Assembly: GCF_018531465.1 (NCBI RefSeq)
Contig: NZ_JAHDTF010000003.1
Span: 124,001-188,000 of the forward strand
From: Sphaerisporangium fuscum
Lineage (GTDB): Bacteria; Actinomycetota; Actinomycetes; Streptosporangiales; Streptosporangiaceae
Length of the DNA: 64,000 bases
Direction: 5' to 3'
Part shown: in pieces, positions 33,259 to 43,497 of the stretch
Position numbering within the stretch: the first letter of the stretch is position 1
Layout: each line of letters starts with the position of its first letter
Position numbers and translations under genes: made by a program
The notes under the pieces: generated by a model
What the model was told of the DNA's origin: nothing
The model's input: the letters and a program-made list of their open reading frames with translations, nothing else
The model's database searches: none

Positions 33259-36200
33259 ATGAAAGCGCATCGGCGCTTTGCCGTACTTCCCATCACGACT
33301 CTGATCTGTTCACTCCTGACGGTGCCGGCGGTCGCCGCCGCCGAACCGCCCCCTCCCACCCCGCCGCCGCAGGCTCCCGCCACGACCGCCGGCGTCACCG
33401 TCGAGCCGAAGGAACGGGACGCGGTGCTGCCGAAGGACTGGCGCACCTCCGGCGACCTGGCGTGGACCACCAACGGCGACGCCAGCGGCTTCCACCTGCT
33501 GGCCGCCGACGCCTCCAGCGGCTACACCTGGCGTACGGTCGCCACCCTGGCCGAGCCCGGGCTGGAGACCGACCGGTGGATCGGCAACGCCTGCCTGACC
33601 GCTTCCGGGCGCCGCGCCGTGGTCGCCTACGCGCCCCGGGCCTTCATCAACAAGCCCGAACTGGCCCGCCGCGGCGCGTTCACCGCCGTGGTGGACATGC
33701 GGTCGGGAGCCGTCACCAAGCTGCCCATCACCACGAGCCTGTCGTACTTCAACCCCGGCTGCGGAGCGGGGGAGTCCGCGGTCGTCACCCAGGAGGGTGA
33801 CGAGGACCTCGGCGCCACCCGGCTCGTCTCCGTCGCCGCCGACAGCGGCAAGCCCGGCCGCCCCCTCAAGATCGCCGGGCAGGTCACCTCCGCCGTCCCC
33901 GCCAACGGCGGCATCGTCGCCGCCAGCGGCAACCGGATCGTCCGCTTCGGCGCGGACGGCAAGGCGACGCCGCTGGCGGCCACGACCAACGTGCCCTTCG
34001 ACCTCCGAGTGGACGCCGACGGCGGGGTGAACTACCTGGACCGGGCGAACGGCCAGGTCCGGGTCCAGCGCACGGTCGGCCGGAAGACCACCACGCTCGC
34101 GGAGGGGGCCCTCGGCGACGTCGCCCTGTCCGCCGGCACAGCCGGGCGGGTCTTCATCACCGGCAGCCCCTCCCGTCTGGCCGCCCTGCCGGCGCCGGTC
34201 CGGCGGATCAACGTGCCCGCCACCGCGCAGGTCTCCACCGAAGGGCAGGCGGCGCTGACCGGCGTGGACTTCGAGAACCCGGTCATGCGCAGGGTCGGCG
34301 CCCCGGTCGACCCCGAGCACCCCGAGCCCGTGCGGGTGAAACAGTTGATCCCGGCGACGGGCAGGACGGTGGACTTCACCGTCGAGCCCGGCGCCAGGGC
34401 GAGCGGCAAGTACGCCGAGGGCCGGGTCCCGGTACGGCTGCCCGGCTCTCCGTCGGGTGCTCCCCGTGCGCTCGTCGCCGGGTCGCGCACCAGCCCCGTC
34501 GACGACGACCGGTACTGCTCGGTGCCGCGCAACGACCTGAGGTCGCAGACCTACCAGCCGACCGCCCGCCAGGTCGAGTGGGCGGTCGACATGGCGGTGG
34601 TGGGGCAGCTCAACCCGCCGCGCCCCACCCACGGGACCGGAGTGTCCGGCAAGACACCACAGGAGAGGTTCCCGGTTCCGGCGCTCGCCGGGGGAGGGCA
34701 CGTGCCGCCGCAGGTCTTCCTCGGCATCCTCTCGCAGGAGTCGAACCTGTGGCAGGCCGACCGGTACGCCCAGCCGGGTGAGTACAGCAACCCGCTGATC
34801 GGCAACTTCTACGGCCTGAAGGCGAACAGCACCACCGGTGAGATCACCGACTGGAGCATCCACTGGGACAATGCCGACTGCGGGTACGGGATCTCCCAGA
34901 TGACCGACGGCATGCGCATCGCCGGGCACCCGAGGAACGACAAGGACGTCACCCTGCCCGAGGACGACCAGCGGGCGATCGCGCTGGACTACGCCTCCAA
35001 CATCGCCGCCGGCCTTTCGCTGATCACCGACAAGTGGAACCAGCTCTACCCGGTCATGAAGGTCAACAACGGGGACCCCTCGCGGATCGAGAACTGGTAC
35101 TACGCCGCCTGGGCCTACAACAGCGGCTTCTACCCGCAGTCGGAGGCGTACAAGAACCACGGAGCGTGGGGGCTCGGCTGGTTCAACAACCCGGCCAATC
35201 CCCGCTACAACCCCGACCGCAAGCCGTTCCTCAACGACAACCACTGGGCCGACGCGGCGCACCCGGAACGCTGGACCTACCCGGAGAAGATCATCGGCTT
35301 CGCGTCCTGGTCGATCGACACGCCCGACGGCCCGGGCTTCCGGCCCGCCTGGTGGAACACCACCCAGAACCGTTACCAGGCGACCCCGCCGCCGTCGACG
35401 TTCTGCGACCAGTCCAACGAATGCGAGTGGGGTAAGGCCTACCAGCCCACCGACCCCGACGTCTCGACGGAGAAGCCCGGTCCCTGCGCGCACCAGTACA
35501 ACGGCCTGTACGACCTGCACTGCTACTACCACCAGTCGAACTTCTGGAAGCTCGACTGTCCCAACACCTGCGGTCACGAACTGATCCGCTTCGACCCGCC
35601 GTACGCCGAACCGGCCGACGGCACGCACTTCCCGGCCCAGTGCGACCAGTACGCCGGCCTGCCGTCGGGCTTTCTGGTCGTCGACGACGTCCCCGACGGC
35701 ACCTACATCCCACGCTGTGGCAAGTCGATGAGCAGCGCGGGGACGTTCTCCTTCGACTTCGACCCCAACGGCCTCAGCACCGGCACCTACACCTCCAAGA
35801 TCGACCTGCACCAGCTCGGGGGCGGTGACGGCGGGCACTTCTGGTTCGTCCACACCCGCCAATCGGGTGACCAGTTCGCGGTGCGGGGGACCTGGACCCT
35901 GGACCGCCAGGTCAACGGGTGGGCCAGGGTGATGGTGCACACCCCCGACCACGGCGCGCACAGCCGCGAGGCCAAGTACCGGCTCAACGACACCCTGCAC
36001 TCCTACCGCGTCGTGCCGCAACGCACGCAGGCGAACAAATGGGTGTCGCTGGGAGTGTTCCAGTTCGCCGGGACGCCCAAGATCACCCTGAGCAACGAGA
36101 CCCTCGACGGAACCGGCGACGAGGACATCGCCTGGGACGCCGTCGCCGTCCAGCCGCTGCCGGCCAAGCCGAGGGACTTCGTGGTGGCGATGGGCGACTC

Positions 36201-37119
36201 CTACTCCTCCGGGGAAGGGGCCTCCGCGCAGAGCAGCCCCAGTGACTACTACAAGGAGACCGACGTCGACGGAGCGGACAAGAAGTGGCGGGACGCCTGT
36301 CACCGCTCGCCGTACGCCTGGTCCCGTCAGGCGAGGCTGGCCGACAGCAGCGTGACGATAGGCGACCGGGCCGACCGCCTGGACCCGTCGATGGACTACC
36401 ACTTCGTCGCCTGCTCCGGGGCGGTCACCGCCAACGTCCTCGACGGCGACGTCGGGGACATCCACGGCGGCGACGGCCAGTACGGTGAGCTGCCGCAGAT
36501 GGCCCAGGGGTATCTCGACGAGAACACCACACTGGTGACGCTGTCCATCGGAGGGAACAACGCCAGGTTCTCCGACGTCGTCAAACGCTGTATATACGGC
36601 GACAAGCTGGTGCAGGAGTGCCAGACCACCACGATCTCGGGGGACAGCGCCCCGCTCAGCGTCGCCGAACCGGAAAGGATCAAGGGCCCCGTCCGCGACG
36701 CGATCAAGGCGGTTCTGCTGCGCGTCCACGTCCTCGCCCCCAACGCGAAGATCATGGTCATGGGGTATCCGAGGCTGCTGGAGGGGTCCGTGTGCTCCAG
36801 CATCCCCACCATCCTCCCCACGGAGCTGAACTGGATGAACGCGATGGCCGAACTCCTCGACCAGCAGATGGCGCAGGTCGCGGACGACGCCTCGCGGGCG
36901 GACGTGCCGGTCACCTTCTCCGACCCGCGCGAGTACTTCGCCGGCAAGGCGATCTGCGGAGATCCTGAGTCGATCCACGGCGTCGTCAAGGACCACACGC
37001 CGGGTGACGAACCTCTGGAAAGCGCTCCGGCGTCCGCCCAGTCGTTCCATCCGAAGATCAGCGGCGCCGGGCTCTACGCGAACTCGGCCACCGACACCCT
37101 GCGGAAGATGGGGATGTAG
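33259..37119 (+). CDS. Giant secreted enzyme: lysozyme-like, golvesin-like and SGNH hydrolase domains
   Basis: A 1286-residue exported protein. After the signal peptide (about 1-30) comes a beta-strand-rich, probable beta-propeller region (about 40-390). A transglycosylase/lysozyme-like region follows (about 475-690), with a candidate catalytic Glu in LSQESNLW (near residue 494), NADCGYGISQMTDGM and WAYNSGFY. Then a Cys-rich linker (about 710-800), a golvesin-C-terminal-like beta domain (about 820-965) and an SGNH hydrolase domain (about 975-1286) with nucleophile Ser981 in AMGDSYSSGEG, SIGGNN at 1096-1101 and a closing SFHPK. It may both cleave glycan strands and remove ester groups from a polymer. 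Domain limits are estimates. It follows two secreted proteins after a 169-base gap. Confidence 0.75.
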   Translation: MKAHRRFAVLPITTLICSLLTVPAVAAAEPPPPTPPPQAPATTAGVTVEPKERDAVLPKDWRTSGDLAWTTNGDASGFHLLAADASSGYTWRTVATLAEPGLETDRWIGNACLTASGRRAVVAYAPRAFINKPELARRGAFTAVVDMRSGAVTKLPITTSLSYFNPGCGAGESAVVTQEGDEDLGATRLVSVAADSGKPGRPLKIAGQVTSAVPANGGIVAASGNRIVRFGADGKATPLAATTNVPFDLRVDADGGVNYLDRANGQVRVQRTVGRKTTTLAEGALGDVALSAGTAGRVFITGSPSRLAALPAPVRRINVPATAQVSTEGQAALTGVDFENPVMRRVGAPVDPEHPEPVRVKQLIPATGRTVDFTVEPGARASGKYAEGRVPVRLPGSPSGAPRALVAGSRTSPVDDDRYCSVPRNDLRSQTYQPTARQVEWAVDMAVVGQLNPPRPTHGTGVSGKTPQERFPVPALAGGGHVPPQVFLGILSQESNLWQADRYAQPGEYSNPLIGNFYGLKANSTTGEITDWSIHWDNADCGYGISQMTDGMRIAGHPRNDKDVTLPEDDQRAIALDYASNIAAGLSLITDKWNQLYPVMKVNNGDPSRIENWYYAAWAYNSGFYPQSEAYKNHGAWGLGWFNNPANPRYNPDRKPFLNDNHWADAAHPERWTYPEKIIGFASWSIDTPDGPGFRPAWWNTTQNRYQATPPPSTFCDQSNECEWGKAYQPTDPDVSTEKPGPCAHQYNGLYDLHCYYHQSNFWKLDCPNTCGHELIRFDPPYAEPADGTHFPAQCDQYAGLPSGFLVVDDVPDGTYIPRCGKSMSSAGTFSFDFDPNGLSTGTYTSKIDLHQLGGGDGGHFWFVHTRQSGDQFAVRGTWTLDRQVNGWARVMVHTPDHGAHSREAKYRLNDTLHSYRVVPQRTQANKWVSLGVFQFAGTPKITLSNETLDGTGDEDIAWDAVAVQPLPAKPRDFVVAMGDSYSSGEGASAQSSPSDYYKETDVDGADKKWRDACHRSPYAWSRQARLADSSVTIGDRADRLDPSMDYHFVACSGAVTANVLDGDVGDIHGGDGQYGELPQMAQGYLDENTTLVTLSIGGNNARFSDVVKRCIYGDKLVQECQTTTISGDSAPLSVAEPERIKGPVRDAIKAVLLRVHVLAPNAKIMVMGYPRLLEGSVCSSIPTILPTELNWMNAMAELLDQQMAQVADDASRADVPVTFSDPREYFAGKAICGDPESIHGVVKDHTPGDEPLESAPASAQSFHPKISGAGLYANSATDTLRKMGM

Positions 37120-37179
37120 CGGGGTGACGAGCGGCGGCGGGGTCTGGCAGGCCCGGTGATCCGGTGTCATGATCGGCGC

Positions 37180-38691
37180 ATGGCGATCACGCGGGAGGAC
37201 ACCTCGGCACCGGGCGGCTTACGCCGGAGTCCGCCGCCGTTCGCGGCCGGGCCCGTGGGGGCCGTGGCCGCGGTGCTCGCCGGGCTGCTGACCGCGCTGT
37301 CGGGCCGCTACGGCTTCCACCGCGACGAGCTGTACTTCCTGGTGGCCGGTGACCGGCCCGCCTGGGGGTACGTCGACCAGCCGCCGCTCACCCCGCTGCT
37401 GGCCAGGGCGAGCACCGCCGTGTTCGGTGTCTCGCCGGCCGGGCTGCGGGTGGTGGCGACGCTGGCGGCGGTCGCGGTGGTGATCGTCGTCGTGCTCACA
37501 GCCAGGGAACTCGGCGGCGGCAGGGGTGCGCAGTTCGTCGCGGCCTGCTCGGCGGCCTGCTCGGCGGTCGTCCTGGTGCTGGGGCATCTGGTGGCCACCG
37601 CCACGTTCGACACGCTCGCCTGGGTGGTGGTCGGCTGGCTGGTGCTGAGGCTGCTGCGCACCGGTGACGGCCGCTGGTACCCGGTGATCGGGGCGGCCGC
37701 CGGGGTGGCGCTGCTGAACAAGTACCTGATCGCCCTGCTGGTGGCGGGTCTCGTGGTCTCACTGCTCGCCGTCGGGCCGAGGCGCGTGCTGCGCAGCCGG
37801 TGGCTGCTCGCCGGGGTGGCGGTGGCGGCCCTGCTGGCCGCGCCGAACCTGTGGTGGCAGGCGGCGCACGGCTGGCCGCAGCTCACGGTGGCGAAGGGGA
37901 TCAGCGAGAACGAGGGGGAGAACCGCCTGCTGTTCGTGCCCCTGCTGGTCGTGCAGTTGTCCCCGCTGTTCGTGCCGATCTGGGTGGCGGGCCTGGTGCG
38001 GCTGTGGCGCGACCCCGCGGTGCGATGGGCGCGGGCGTTCGCCGTGGCCGTACCGCTGCTCGCCGTGGCCGTGCTGGTGGCGGGCGGCAAGCCGTACTAC
38101 GTGCTGCCGCTGGTGATCGTCGCCATGGCCGCCGGAGCCGAGCCGGTGGTGCGCTGGGCGAGCGGGGCGCGGCGCTGGGCGCTCGTGGCGGCGTTCGTGG
38201 TGAGCGCGCCGATGAACGTCGTCGTGGCCCTGCCCGTGCTGCCGCCGAGCGCCCTGCAGGCCGTGAACGGGATCAACAAGGAACAGGGCGAGCAGGTCGG
38301 CTGGCCCGGCATGGTCTCCACCGTCGCCGGCGCCTGGCGGCGGATCCCGTCCGAGAGGCGCGGGACCGCCGTGATCTTCACCCAGAACTACGGCGAGGCG
38401 GGCGCCATCGCCAGGCACGGCCCGGCCCTCGGCCTGCCGGGCCCCTACTCCGGCCACATGAGCTACGCCGACTGGGGTCCGCCGCCCGACTCCGCCACCG
38501 GACCCGTGCTGCTCGTGCACCACAGGGACGCCCTGCGGCTCGCCGGCGGCCTCTTCACCGGCTGCCGCGTGGTCGCCTCGATCGACAACGGCCAGGGCGT
38601 GGACAACGAGGAGCAGGAGGCGGTGGTCCAGCTGTGCGAGGCCCCCGCCACCCCCTGGTCGGCCCTGTGGCCCCGCCTGCGGCACTTCTGA
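37180..38691 (+). CDS. GT39/ArnT-like membrane glycosyltransferase
   Basis: A 503-residue polytopic protein of the PMT_2 family. The conserved first periplasmic loop is intact: YGFHRDELYFLVAGDRPAWGYVDQPPLTPLLAR, with the acidic DE pair typical of polyprenyl-phosphate-sugar-dependent transferases. About ten membrane segments follow, then a soluble C-terminal tail of about 130 residues. It probably transfers a lipid-linked sugar to a cell-surface acceptor outside the membrane. I chose ATG 37180 because the 24-base extension upstream has no ribosome-binding site. Confidence 0.8.
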   Translation: MAITREDTSAPGGLRRSPPPFAAGPVGAVAAVLAGLLTALSGRYGFHRDELYFLVAGDRPAWGYVDQPPLTPLLARASTAVFGVSPAGLRVVATLAAVAVVIVVVLTARELGGGRGAQFVAACSAACSAVVLVLGHLVATATFDTLAWVVVGWLVLRLLRTGDGRWYPVIGAAAGVALLNKYLIALLVAGLVVSLLAVGPRRVLRSRWLLAGVAVAALLAAPNLWWQAAHGWPQLTVAKGISENEGENRLLFVPLLVVQLSPLFVPIWVAGLVRLWRDPAVRWARAFAVAVPLLAVAVLVAGGKPYYVLPLVIVAMAAGAEPVVRWASGARRWALVAAFVVSAPMNVVVALPVLPPSALQAVNGINKEQGEQVGWPGMVSTVAGAWRRIPSERRGTAVIFTQNYGEAGAIARHGPALGLPGPYSGHMSYADWGPPPDSATGPVLLVHHRDALRLAGGLFTGCRVVASIDNGQGVDNEEQEAVVQLCEAPATPWSALWPRLRHF

Positions 38692-38849
38692 GCCGCCGGA
38701 CGTAAGGCACCCGCCTCACAGGTGGGCGGTCCGCCCGTTAGGAGCGGCCCGGCAAGGGCAGGGGCGGAGGGCGAAGCCACTGTTCGACGGCGGATTCCGC
38801 GAGCCGTCCGGCAGGGCTCGCAACATCGCCGATCGCTAGGCAGGTGGTC

Positions 38850-40313
38850 ATGGACAAAGCTGTGCGAACGCTCGTGCCGGCCCGATTGGACCGGTTGCCG
38901 TGGTCGCGGTTCCACACACGGCTGGTCGTGGCGCTGGGCGTCGCCTGGGTGCTGGACGGGATGGAGATCACGATCGCGAGCGCGATCGGATCGGTGCTGC
39001 AGGAACGGCAGACGCTGAGCCTGTCGGCCGTCCAGGTGGGGTTCACCGCGACGGTGTACCTGATCGGCCAGGTGGCGGGGGCGCTGGTGTTCGGGCGGCT
39101 GTCCGACCGGTTCGGCAGGCGCAAGCTGTTCATCCTGACCCTCGGGCTGTACCTGGCCGCCAACGGCGTCACCGCCTTCTCCCCGAACCTGCTGTTCCTG
39201 CTGGTCTTCCGCTTCTTCGCGGGCGCCGGCATCGGCGGGGAGTACGCCGCCATCCACTCGGCGATCGACGAGCTCATCCCGTCCCGCTATCGCGGCCGGG
39301 TCGACCTGGCCGTCAGCGGCACCTACTGGCTGGGCGCCATCATCGGCACCGCCAGCACCTACATCCTGCTCAACCCGCACATCCTGCCCGTCGACCTCGG
39401 CTGGCGGCTCGGCCTGCTCGTCGGCCCGGTGCTCGGCGTGCTCATCTGGACGCTGCGCCGCCACCTGCCCGAGAGCCCGCGCTGGCTGCTGATGCACGGC
39501 CGGCAGGAGGAGGCCGAGCAGGCCGCCAAGAGCGTGGAGGACGCCGTCGCCGAGAGCGGCAACCGGCTGCCGCCCGTCGACGAGAGCCAGGCCATCGAGC
39601 TGCGCCCGCACGGAGCCCCGTCGTACGGCGAGATCCTCCGCGTGGTCTTCAAGGAGTACCCCAAGCGCATGATCCTCGGGCTGACCATGATGATCAGCCA
39701 GTCGTTCCTCTACAACGCGATCTTCTTCACGTACGTCCTCGTGCTCAACACCTTCTACGGGGTCTCGCCGAGCGACGCCTCCAAGTACATGCTGGTCTTC
39801 GCGGTGGGCAACCTCGCCGGGCCGTTCATCCTGGGGCCGCTGTTCGACACGATCGGGCGCAAGCCGATGATCTCCAGTACCTACATCGTCTCCGGCGCGC
39901 TGCTCGCCCTCACCGGCTGGCTGTTCAAGGAGGGCGTGCTCAACGCCACCACGCAGACCATGCTCTGGTCGGTGATCTTCTTCATCGCCTCGGCGGCGGC
40001 CAGCGCCGGATACCTCACGGTGAGCGAGCTGTTCCCGCTGGAGATCAGGGCGCTGGCGATCGCGCTGTTCTTCTCCGTCGCCCAGGCGTTCGGCGCGCTC
40101 GGCCCGACGGTCTTCGGCGCGCTGATCGGCGACCAGTCGCACCCGGACCCGACCCGGCTGTTCTACGGCTACCTGTTCGCCGCGGCGCTGATGATCGCCG
40201 CGGGTGTGGTGGCGATGCTGTTCGCGGTGAACGCCGAGCGCCGCTCCCTGGAGGACATCGCGCCCTCCCTGTCGATGCGGGACGCCAAGGCCACCGTCCC
40301 CGCCGCCGGGTAG
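38850..40313 (+). CDS. MFS sugar-porter-type transporter (copy 1)
   Basis: A 487-residue transporter with twelve predicted membrane helices. Family marks are the loop 2-3 motif GRLSDRFGRRKLF, RFFAGAGIGGEYAAIHSAIDELIP, PESPRWLLMHGRQEEAE after helix 6, and the second half's GPLFDTIGRKPM. These match the metabolite:proton symporter group of the sugar-porter superfamily. ATG 38850 is preferred over GTG 38844. It is about 75 percent identical by eye to the next gene, so the pair arose by duplication. Next to the glucose-catabolic operon, it may import glucose or a sugar acid. Confidence 0.85.
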   Translation: MDKAVRTLVPARLDRLPWSRFHTRLVVALGVAWVLDGMEITIASAIGSVLQERQTLSLSAVQVGFTATVYLIGQVAGALVFGRLSDRFGRRKLFILTLGLYLAANGVTAFSPNLLFLLVFRFFAGAGIGGEYAAIHSAIDELIPSRYRGRVDLAVSGTYWLGAIIGTASTYILLNPHILPVDLGWRLGLLVGPVLGVLIWTLRRHLPESPRWLLMHGRQEEAEQAAKSVEDAVAESGNRLPPVDESQAIELRPHGAPSYGEILRVVFKEYPKRMILGLTMMISQSFLYNAIFFTYVLVLNTFYGVSPSDASKYMLVFAVGNLAGPFILGPLFDTIGRKPMISSTYIVSGALLALTGWLFKEGVLNATTQTMLWSVIFFIASAAASAGYLTVSELFPLEIRALAIALFFSVAQAFGALGPTVFGALIGDQSHPDPTRLFYGYLFAAALMIAAGVVAMLFAVNAERRSLEDIAPSLSMRDAKATVPAAG

Positions 40314-40331
40314 CCCGTAGCTGCTGTGCGC

Positions 40332-40363
40332 CGGCCCGCACCCCGTACGCGGGGCGCGGGCCG
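40332..40363. terminator. Hairpin after MFS copy 1
   Basis: Stem CGGCCCGC-A-CCCC / GGGG-C-GCGGGCCG with one mismatch and a 6-base loop, 18 bases beyond the stop codon. It separates the two duplicate transporter genes into different transcripts. Confidence 0.6.
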
Positions 40364-40421
40364 CACCGTGTCCGGGGAGGCGCGGCCACGATCAGGACGC
40401 ATGTCGCTACGCTGTGTGATC

Positions 40422-41852
40422 ATGCGCAGTGTTGTCCGGAGCCTGGTGCCCGCGCGGCTCGACCGCCTGCCGTGGTCGGCGTTCCACACCAGGTTCGTGG
40501 TGGCGCTGGGCGTCGCCTGGGTGCTGGACGGCATGGAGATCACCATCGCCGGCGCCATCGGCTCGGTGCTGCAGGACCGGCGCACCCTCGGCCTGTCGGC
40601 CGTCGAGGTGGGCCTGACCGCCAGCGTCTACCTCCTCGGCGAGGTGGTCGGCGCGCTGGTGTTCGGGCGGCTGGCCGACCGGTTCGGCCGGCGCAGGCTC
40701 TTCGTCGTCACGCTCGGGCTCTACCTGGTCGCCAACGGCATCACGGCGTTCTCCCCGAACCTGCTGTTCCTGCTGTTCTTCCGCTTCTTCGCGGGCGCCG
40801 GCATCGGCGGGGAGTACGCGGCGATCCACTCGGCCATCGACGAGCTGATCCCCTCGCGGTATCGGGGCCGGGTCGACCTGGCCGTCAGCGGAACGTACTG
40901 GCTGGGCGCGATGCTCGGGACGGCGAGCACGTACGTCCTGCTCGACCCCGACGTGCTGCCGGTGAACGTCGGCTGGCGGCTCGGGCTGCTCATCGGGCCG
41001 GCGCTCGGCGCGGTCATCTGGACGCTGCGCCGCCACCTGCCCGAGAGCCCGCGCTGGCTGCTGACGCACGGCAGGGGAGAGGAGGCCGAGCGGACGGTCG
41101 ACGGCATCGAGGCCGCCGTCGCGCGCGGGGGAGGCCGGCTCGCGCCGGTCGACCCGGGCCGGGCCCTGGAGTTCCGGCCGCACGGCACGCCGTCGTACCG
41201 GACGATCGCCCGCGTGCTGCTGCGCGAATACCCCCGGCGCACCGTCCTCGGCGTGACCCTGATGATCAGCCAGTCGTTCCTCTACAACGCGATCTTCTTC
41301 ACCTACGTGCTGGTGCTGAGCACCTTCTACGGCGTGGCCCCGCACGACGCCTCGAAATACCTGTTCGCGTTCGCGGTCGGGAACCTGGCCGGGCCGGTCG
41401 TGCTCGGGCCCCTGTTCGACACCGTCGGACGCCGGGTGATGATCTCCACCACCTACATCCTGTCCGGGACGGTGCTCCTCGTCACGGCCTGGCTGTTCGA
41501 CCGGGGGATGCTCACCGCGACCACCCAGACGCTGCTGTGGTCGCTGATGTTCTTCATCGCCTCGGCGGCGGCCAGCTCGGGGTACCTCACGGTGAGCGAG
41601 CTGTTCCCGCTGGAGATCAGGGCGCTGGCGATCGCGCTGTTCTTCTGCGTCGCCCAGGCGTTCGGCGCTCTCGGTCCCACGATCTTCGGCGCGCTCATCG
41701 GCGGTCCCGCCCACGCCGACCCGCACCGGCTGTTCTACGGCTACCTGGCGGCGGCCGCCGTCATGGTGGCGGCCGGGCTGGTCGCGGCGGTGCTGGCGGT
41801 GGACGCCGAGCGCAGGCCCCTGGAGGACCTGGCCCGGCCCCTCTCCATGTGA
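40422..41852 (+). CDS. MFS sugar-porter-type transporter (copy 2)
   Basis: A 476-residue paralogue of the preceding gene, with the same motifs (GRLADRFGRRRLF, GAGIGGEYAAIHSAIDELIP, PESPRWLLTHGRGEEAE) and the same N-terminal LVPARLDRLPW. I place the start at ATG 40422 by alignment with copy 1; ATG 40401 is in frame. It is preceded by a TACGCT -10-like box suggesting a nearly leaderless mRNA. Its stop codon abuts the convergent eda stop with no spacing (TGATCA). Confidence 0.85.
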   Translation: MRSVVRSLVPARLDRLPWSAFHTRFVVALGVAWVLDGMEITIAGAIGSVLQDRRTLGLSAVEVGLTASVYLLGEVVGALVFGRLADRFGRRRLFVVTLGLYLVANGITAFSPNLLFLLFFRFFAGAGIGGEYAAIHSAIDELIPSRYRGRVDLAVSGTYWLGAMLGTASTYVLLDPDVLPVNVGWRLGLLIGPALGAVIWTLRRHLPESPRWLLTHGRGEEAERTVDGIEAAVARGGGRLAPVDPGRALEFRPHGTPSYRTIARVLLREYPRRTVLGVTLMISQSFLYNAIFFTYVLVLSTFYGVAPHDASKYLFAFAVGNLAGPVVLGPLFDTVGRRVMISTTYILSGTVLLVTAWLFDRGMLTATTQTLLWSLMFFIASAAASSGYLTVSELFPLEIRALAIALFFCVAQAFGALGPTIFGALIGGPAHADPHRLFYGYLAAAAVMVAAGLVAAVLAVDAERRPLEDLARPLSM

Positions 41853-42467
41853 TCAGCCGCGCAGGGCGGCGGCCTCCGCGGCGAGCTTCTCGACCCGCGC
41901 GAAGTCGCCGGCGGCGAGCGCGTCGGCCGGGGTCAGCCAGGTGCCGCCGACGCAGCCGACGTTCGGCAGCGCGAGATACTCCGGCGCGTTCTCCGGCTTG
42001 ATGCCACCGGTCGGGCAGAAGCGGACGTCGGGGATCGGACCGGCCAGCGCCTTGAGGTAGGCGACGCCGCCCGCCGGGCCTGCGGGGAAGAACTTCAGCT
42101 CCGTCAGGCCGCGTTCGGCCAGCGCGAGGACCTCCGAGGCCGTCGCCGCGCCCGGCAGGAACGGCACGCCGCTGCCGGTCATCGCGTCGACCAGGGCGGG
42201 CGTGCTGCCGGGGCTCACCAGGAACCGCGCGCCCGCCTTCACCGAGGCGGCCACGTCGGCCGGGGTGCGGACGGTGCCCGCGCCGATCACGGCGTCCGGC
42301 ACCTCGGCGGCGATGCGCTCGATGGCGGCCAGGGCGCAGGAGGTGCGCAGCGTCACCTCGATGGCCGGCAGGCCGCCCGCCACCAGCGCCCGGGCCAGCG
42401 GTACCGCCGTCTCCACGTCGTCGATCACGACGACCGGGACGACGGGGGCGAGGTCGAGGATGCTCAC
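41853..42467 (-). CDS. eda: KDPG aldolase
   Basis: A 204-residue 2-dehydro-3-deoxy-6-phosphogluconate aldolase, which splits KDPG to pyruvate and glyceraldehyde 3-phosphate. The catalytic Glu is in PAIEVTLRT (near residue 37) and the Schiff-base Lys in TELKFFPAG (near 127). Substrate binding uses GAGTVRT and FCPTGGI. The start GTG 42467 overlaps the glucokinase stop as GTGA and has AAGGAG 9 bases upstream. Last gene of the Entner-Doudoroff operon. Confidence 0.95.
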   Translation of the reverse strand: MSILDLAPVVPVVVIDDVETAVPLARALVAGGLPAIEVTLRTSCALAAIERIAAEVPDAVIGAGTVRTPADVAASVKAGARFLVSPGSTPALVDAMTGSGVPFLPGAATASEVLALAERGLTELKFFPAGPAGGVAYLKALAGPIPDVRFCPTGGIKPENAPEYLALPNVGCVGGTWLTPADALAAGDFARVEKLAAEAAALRG

Positions 42468-43497
42468 GGGTTGGCGCTCCTTGCTGCAGGTGTTACCGAG
42501 GGCTGGGGCTGCGGGACCGTCGCCTGGCGGGCGTCGCCGGCGCGCTGGGCCAGCCACGCCGCGGCGCCGGCCAGCGCCGGCTGCTCGGCGACGATCGCCG
42601 TGGTCGCGATGCCGGTGAGGTATCCCGACAGCACGAGGTTGGCCTCGAAGCGGCGGCGGAAGTCGCTCTCGCGCATGCGCTTGACGATCCGCGGCACGAT
42701 ACCACCGCCGAGGTAGACCCCGCCGTGCGCGCCGAGCGTGAGGGCGACGTTTGCCGCGAAGCTGCCCAGCAGCCCGCAGAACACCTCCACCGTACGCGCG
42801 CACAGCGAGTCGTCCAGCCGGGCCACGATCTCCGAGGCGGGCAGCGGCGTCACCGGCGTGCCCTCCACCAGGGCGAGCCCGTGGCGCAGCCGCACCAGGC
42901 CCGGGCCCGACAGCAGGTGCTCGGCGTCCACGAACGACATGCCGTCGGCGCGCAGCGCCCGTACGACCTCGAACTCCAGGTCGGTGACGGCGGGCACCGA
43001 GACGTGTCCGCCCTCGCCGGGCACCGGGACCCAGCCGCCGCGCGCGGGCACCAGCCCGGCGACGCCCAGCCCGGTGCCGGGGCCGAGAACGGCCTTGACC
43101 ATGTCCGGCGCCGGCTCGGGACCGCCGAGCGAGGCCAGCTCGTCGCCCGCCAGGTGCGGCAGGGCGAGCGCCAGGGCCTCGAAGTCGTTCAGCAGCTCCA
43201 CGTGCGGGACGTCCAGCTCGCTCACCGAGCCCGCCCAGCGGGCGTTGGTGAGGCGGTAGCGGTCGGCGTTCACCGGCCCGGCGATGGCCAGGCACGCGGC
43301 CCGCACCGGCGCGCCGCCCGCGTGGTGGGTCAGGTAGTGGTCCACGGCGGCGGGCAGGCCGTCGAACTCGGCCACCGGCAGCACCGCGACGGCCTCCGGG
43401 CGCGTCCCGGGCGCGGTGACGACACCGAAGCGGGCGTTGGTGCCGCCGATGTCCGCCACCAGCCAGGGGCTCTCCGGGGCCGGAGGGGGGATGAGGC

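Noticed and set aside
33310..37170. 1286-codon minus-strand frame opposite the large secreted enzyme
   Set aside because: Composition is Val/Gly/Arg/Asp-rich with no motifs, as expected for the antisense of a GC-rich gene. The plus strand has signal peptide, motifs and ribosome-binding site.
38692..38849. Possible tRNA or small RNA in the gap before MFS copy 1
   Set aside because: No T-loop GGTTCGAATC-like sequence or cloverleaf; only a short GC inverted repeat that may be a terminator.
38900..42001. 1033-codon plus-strand frame across both MFS genes and eda
   Set aside because: Out of frame with both clear transporters; Arg/Pro-rich shadow.
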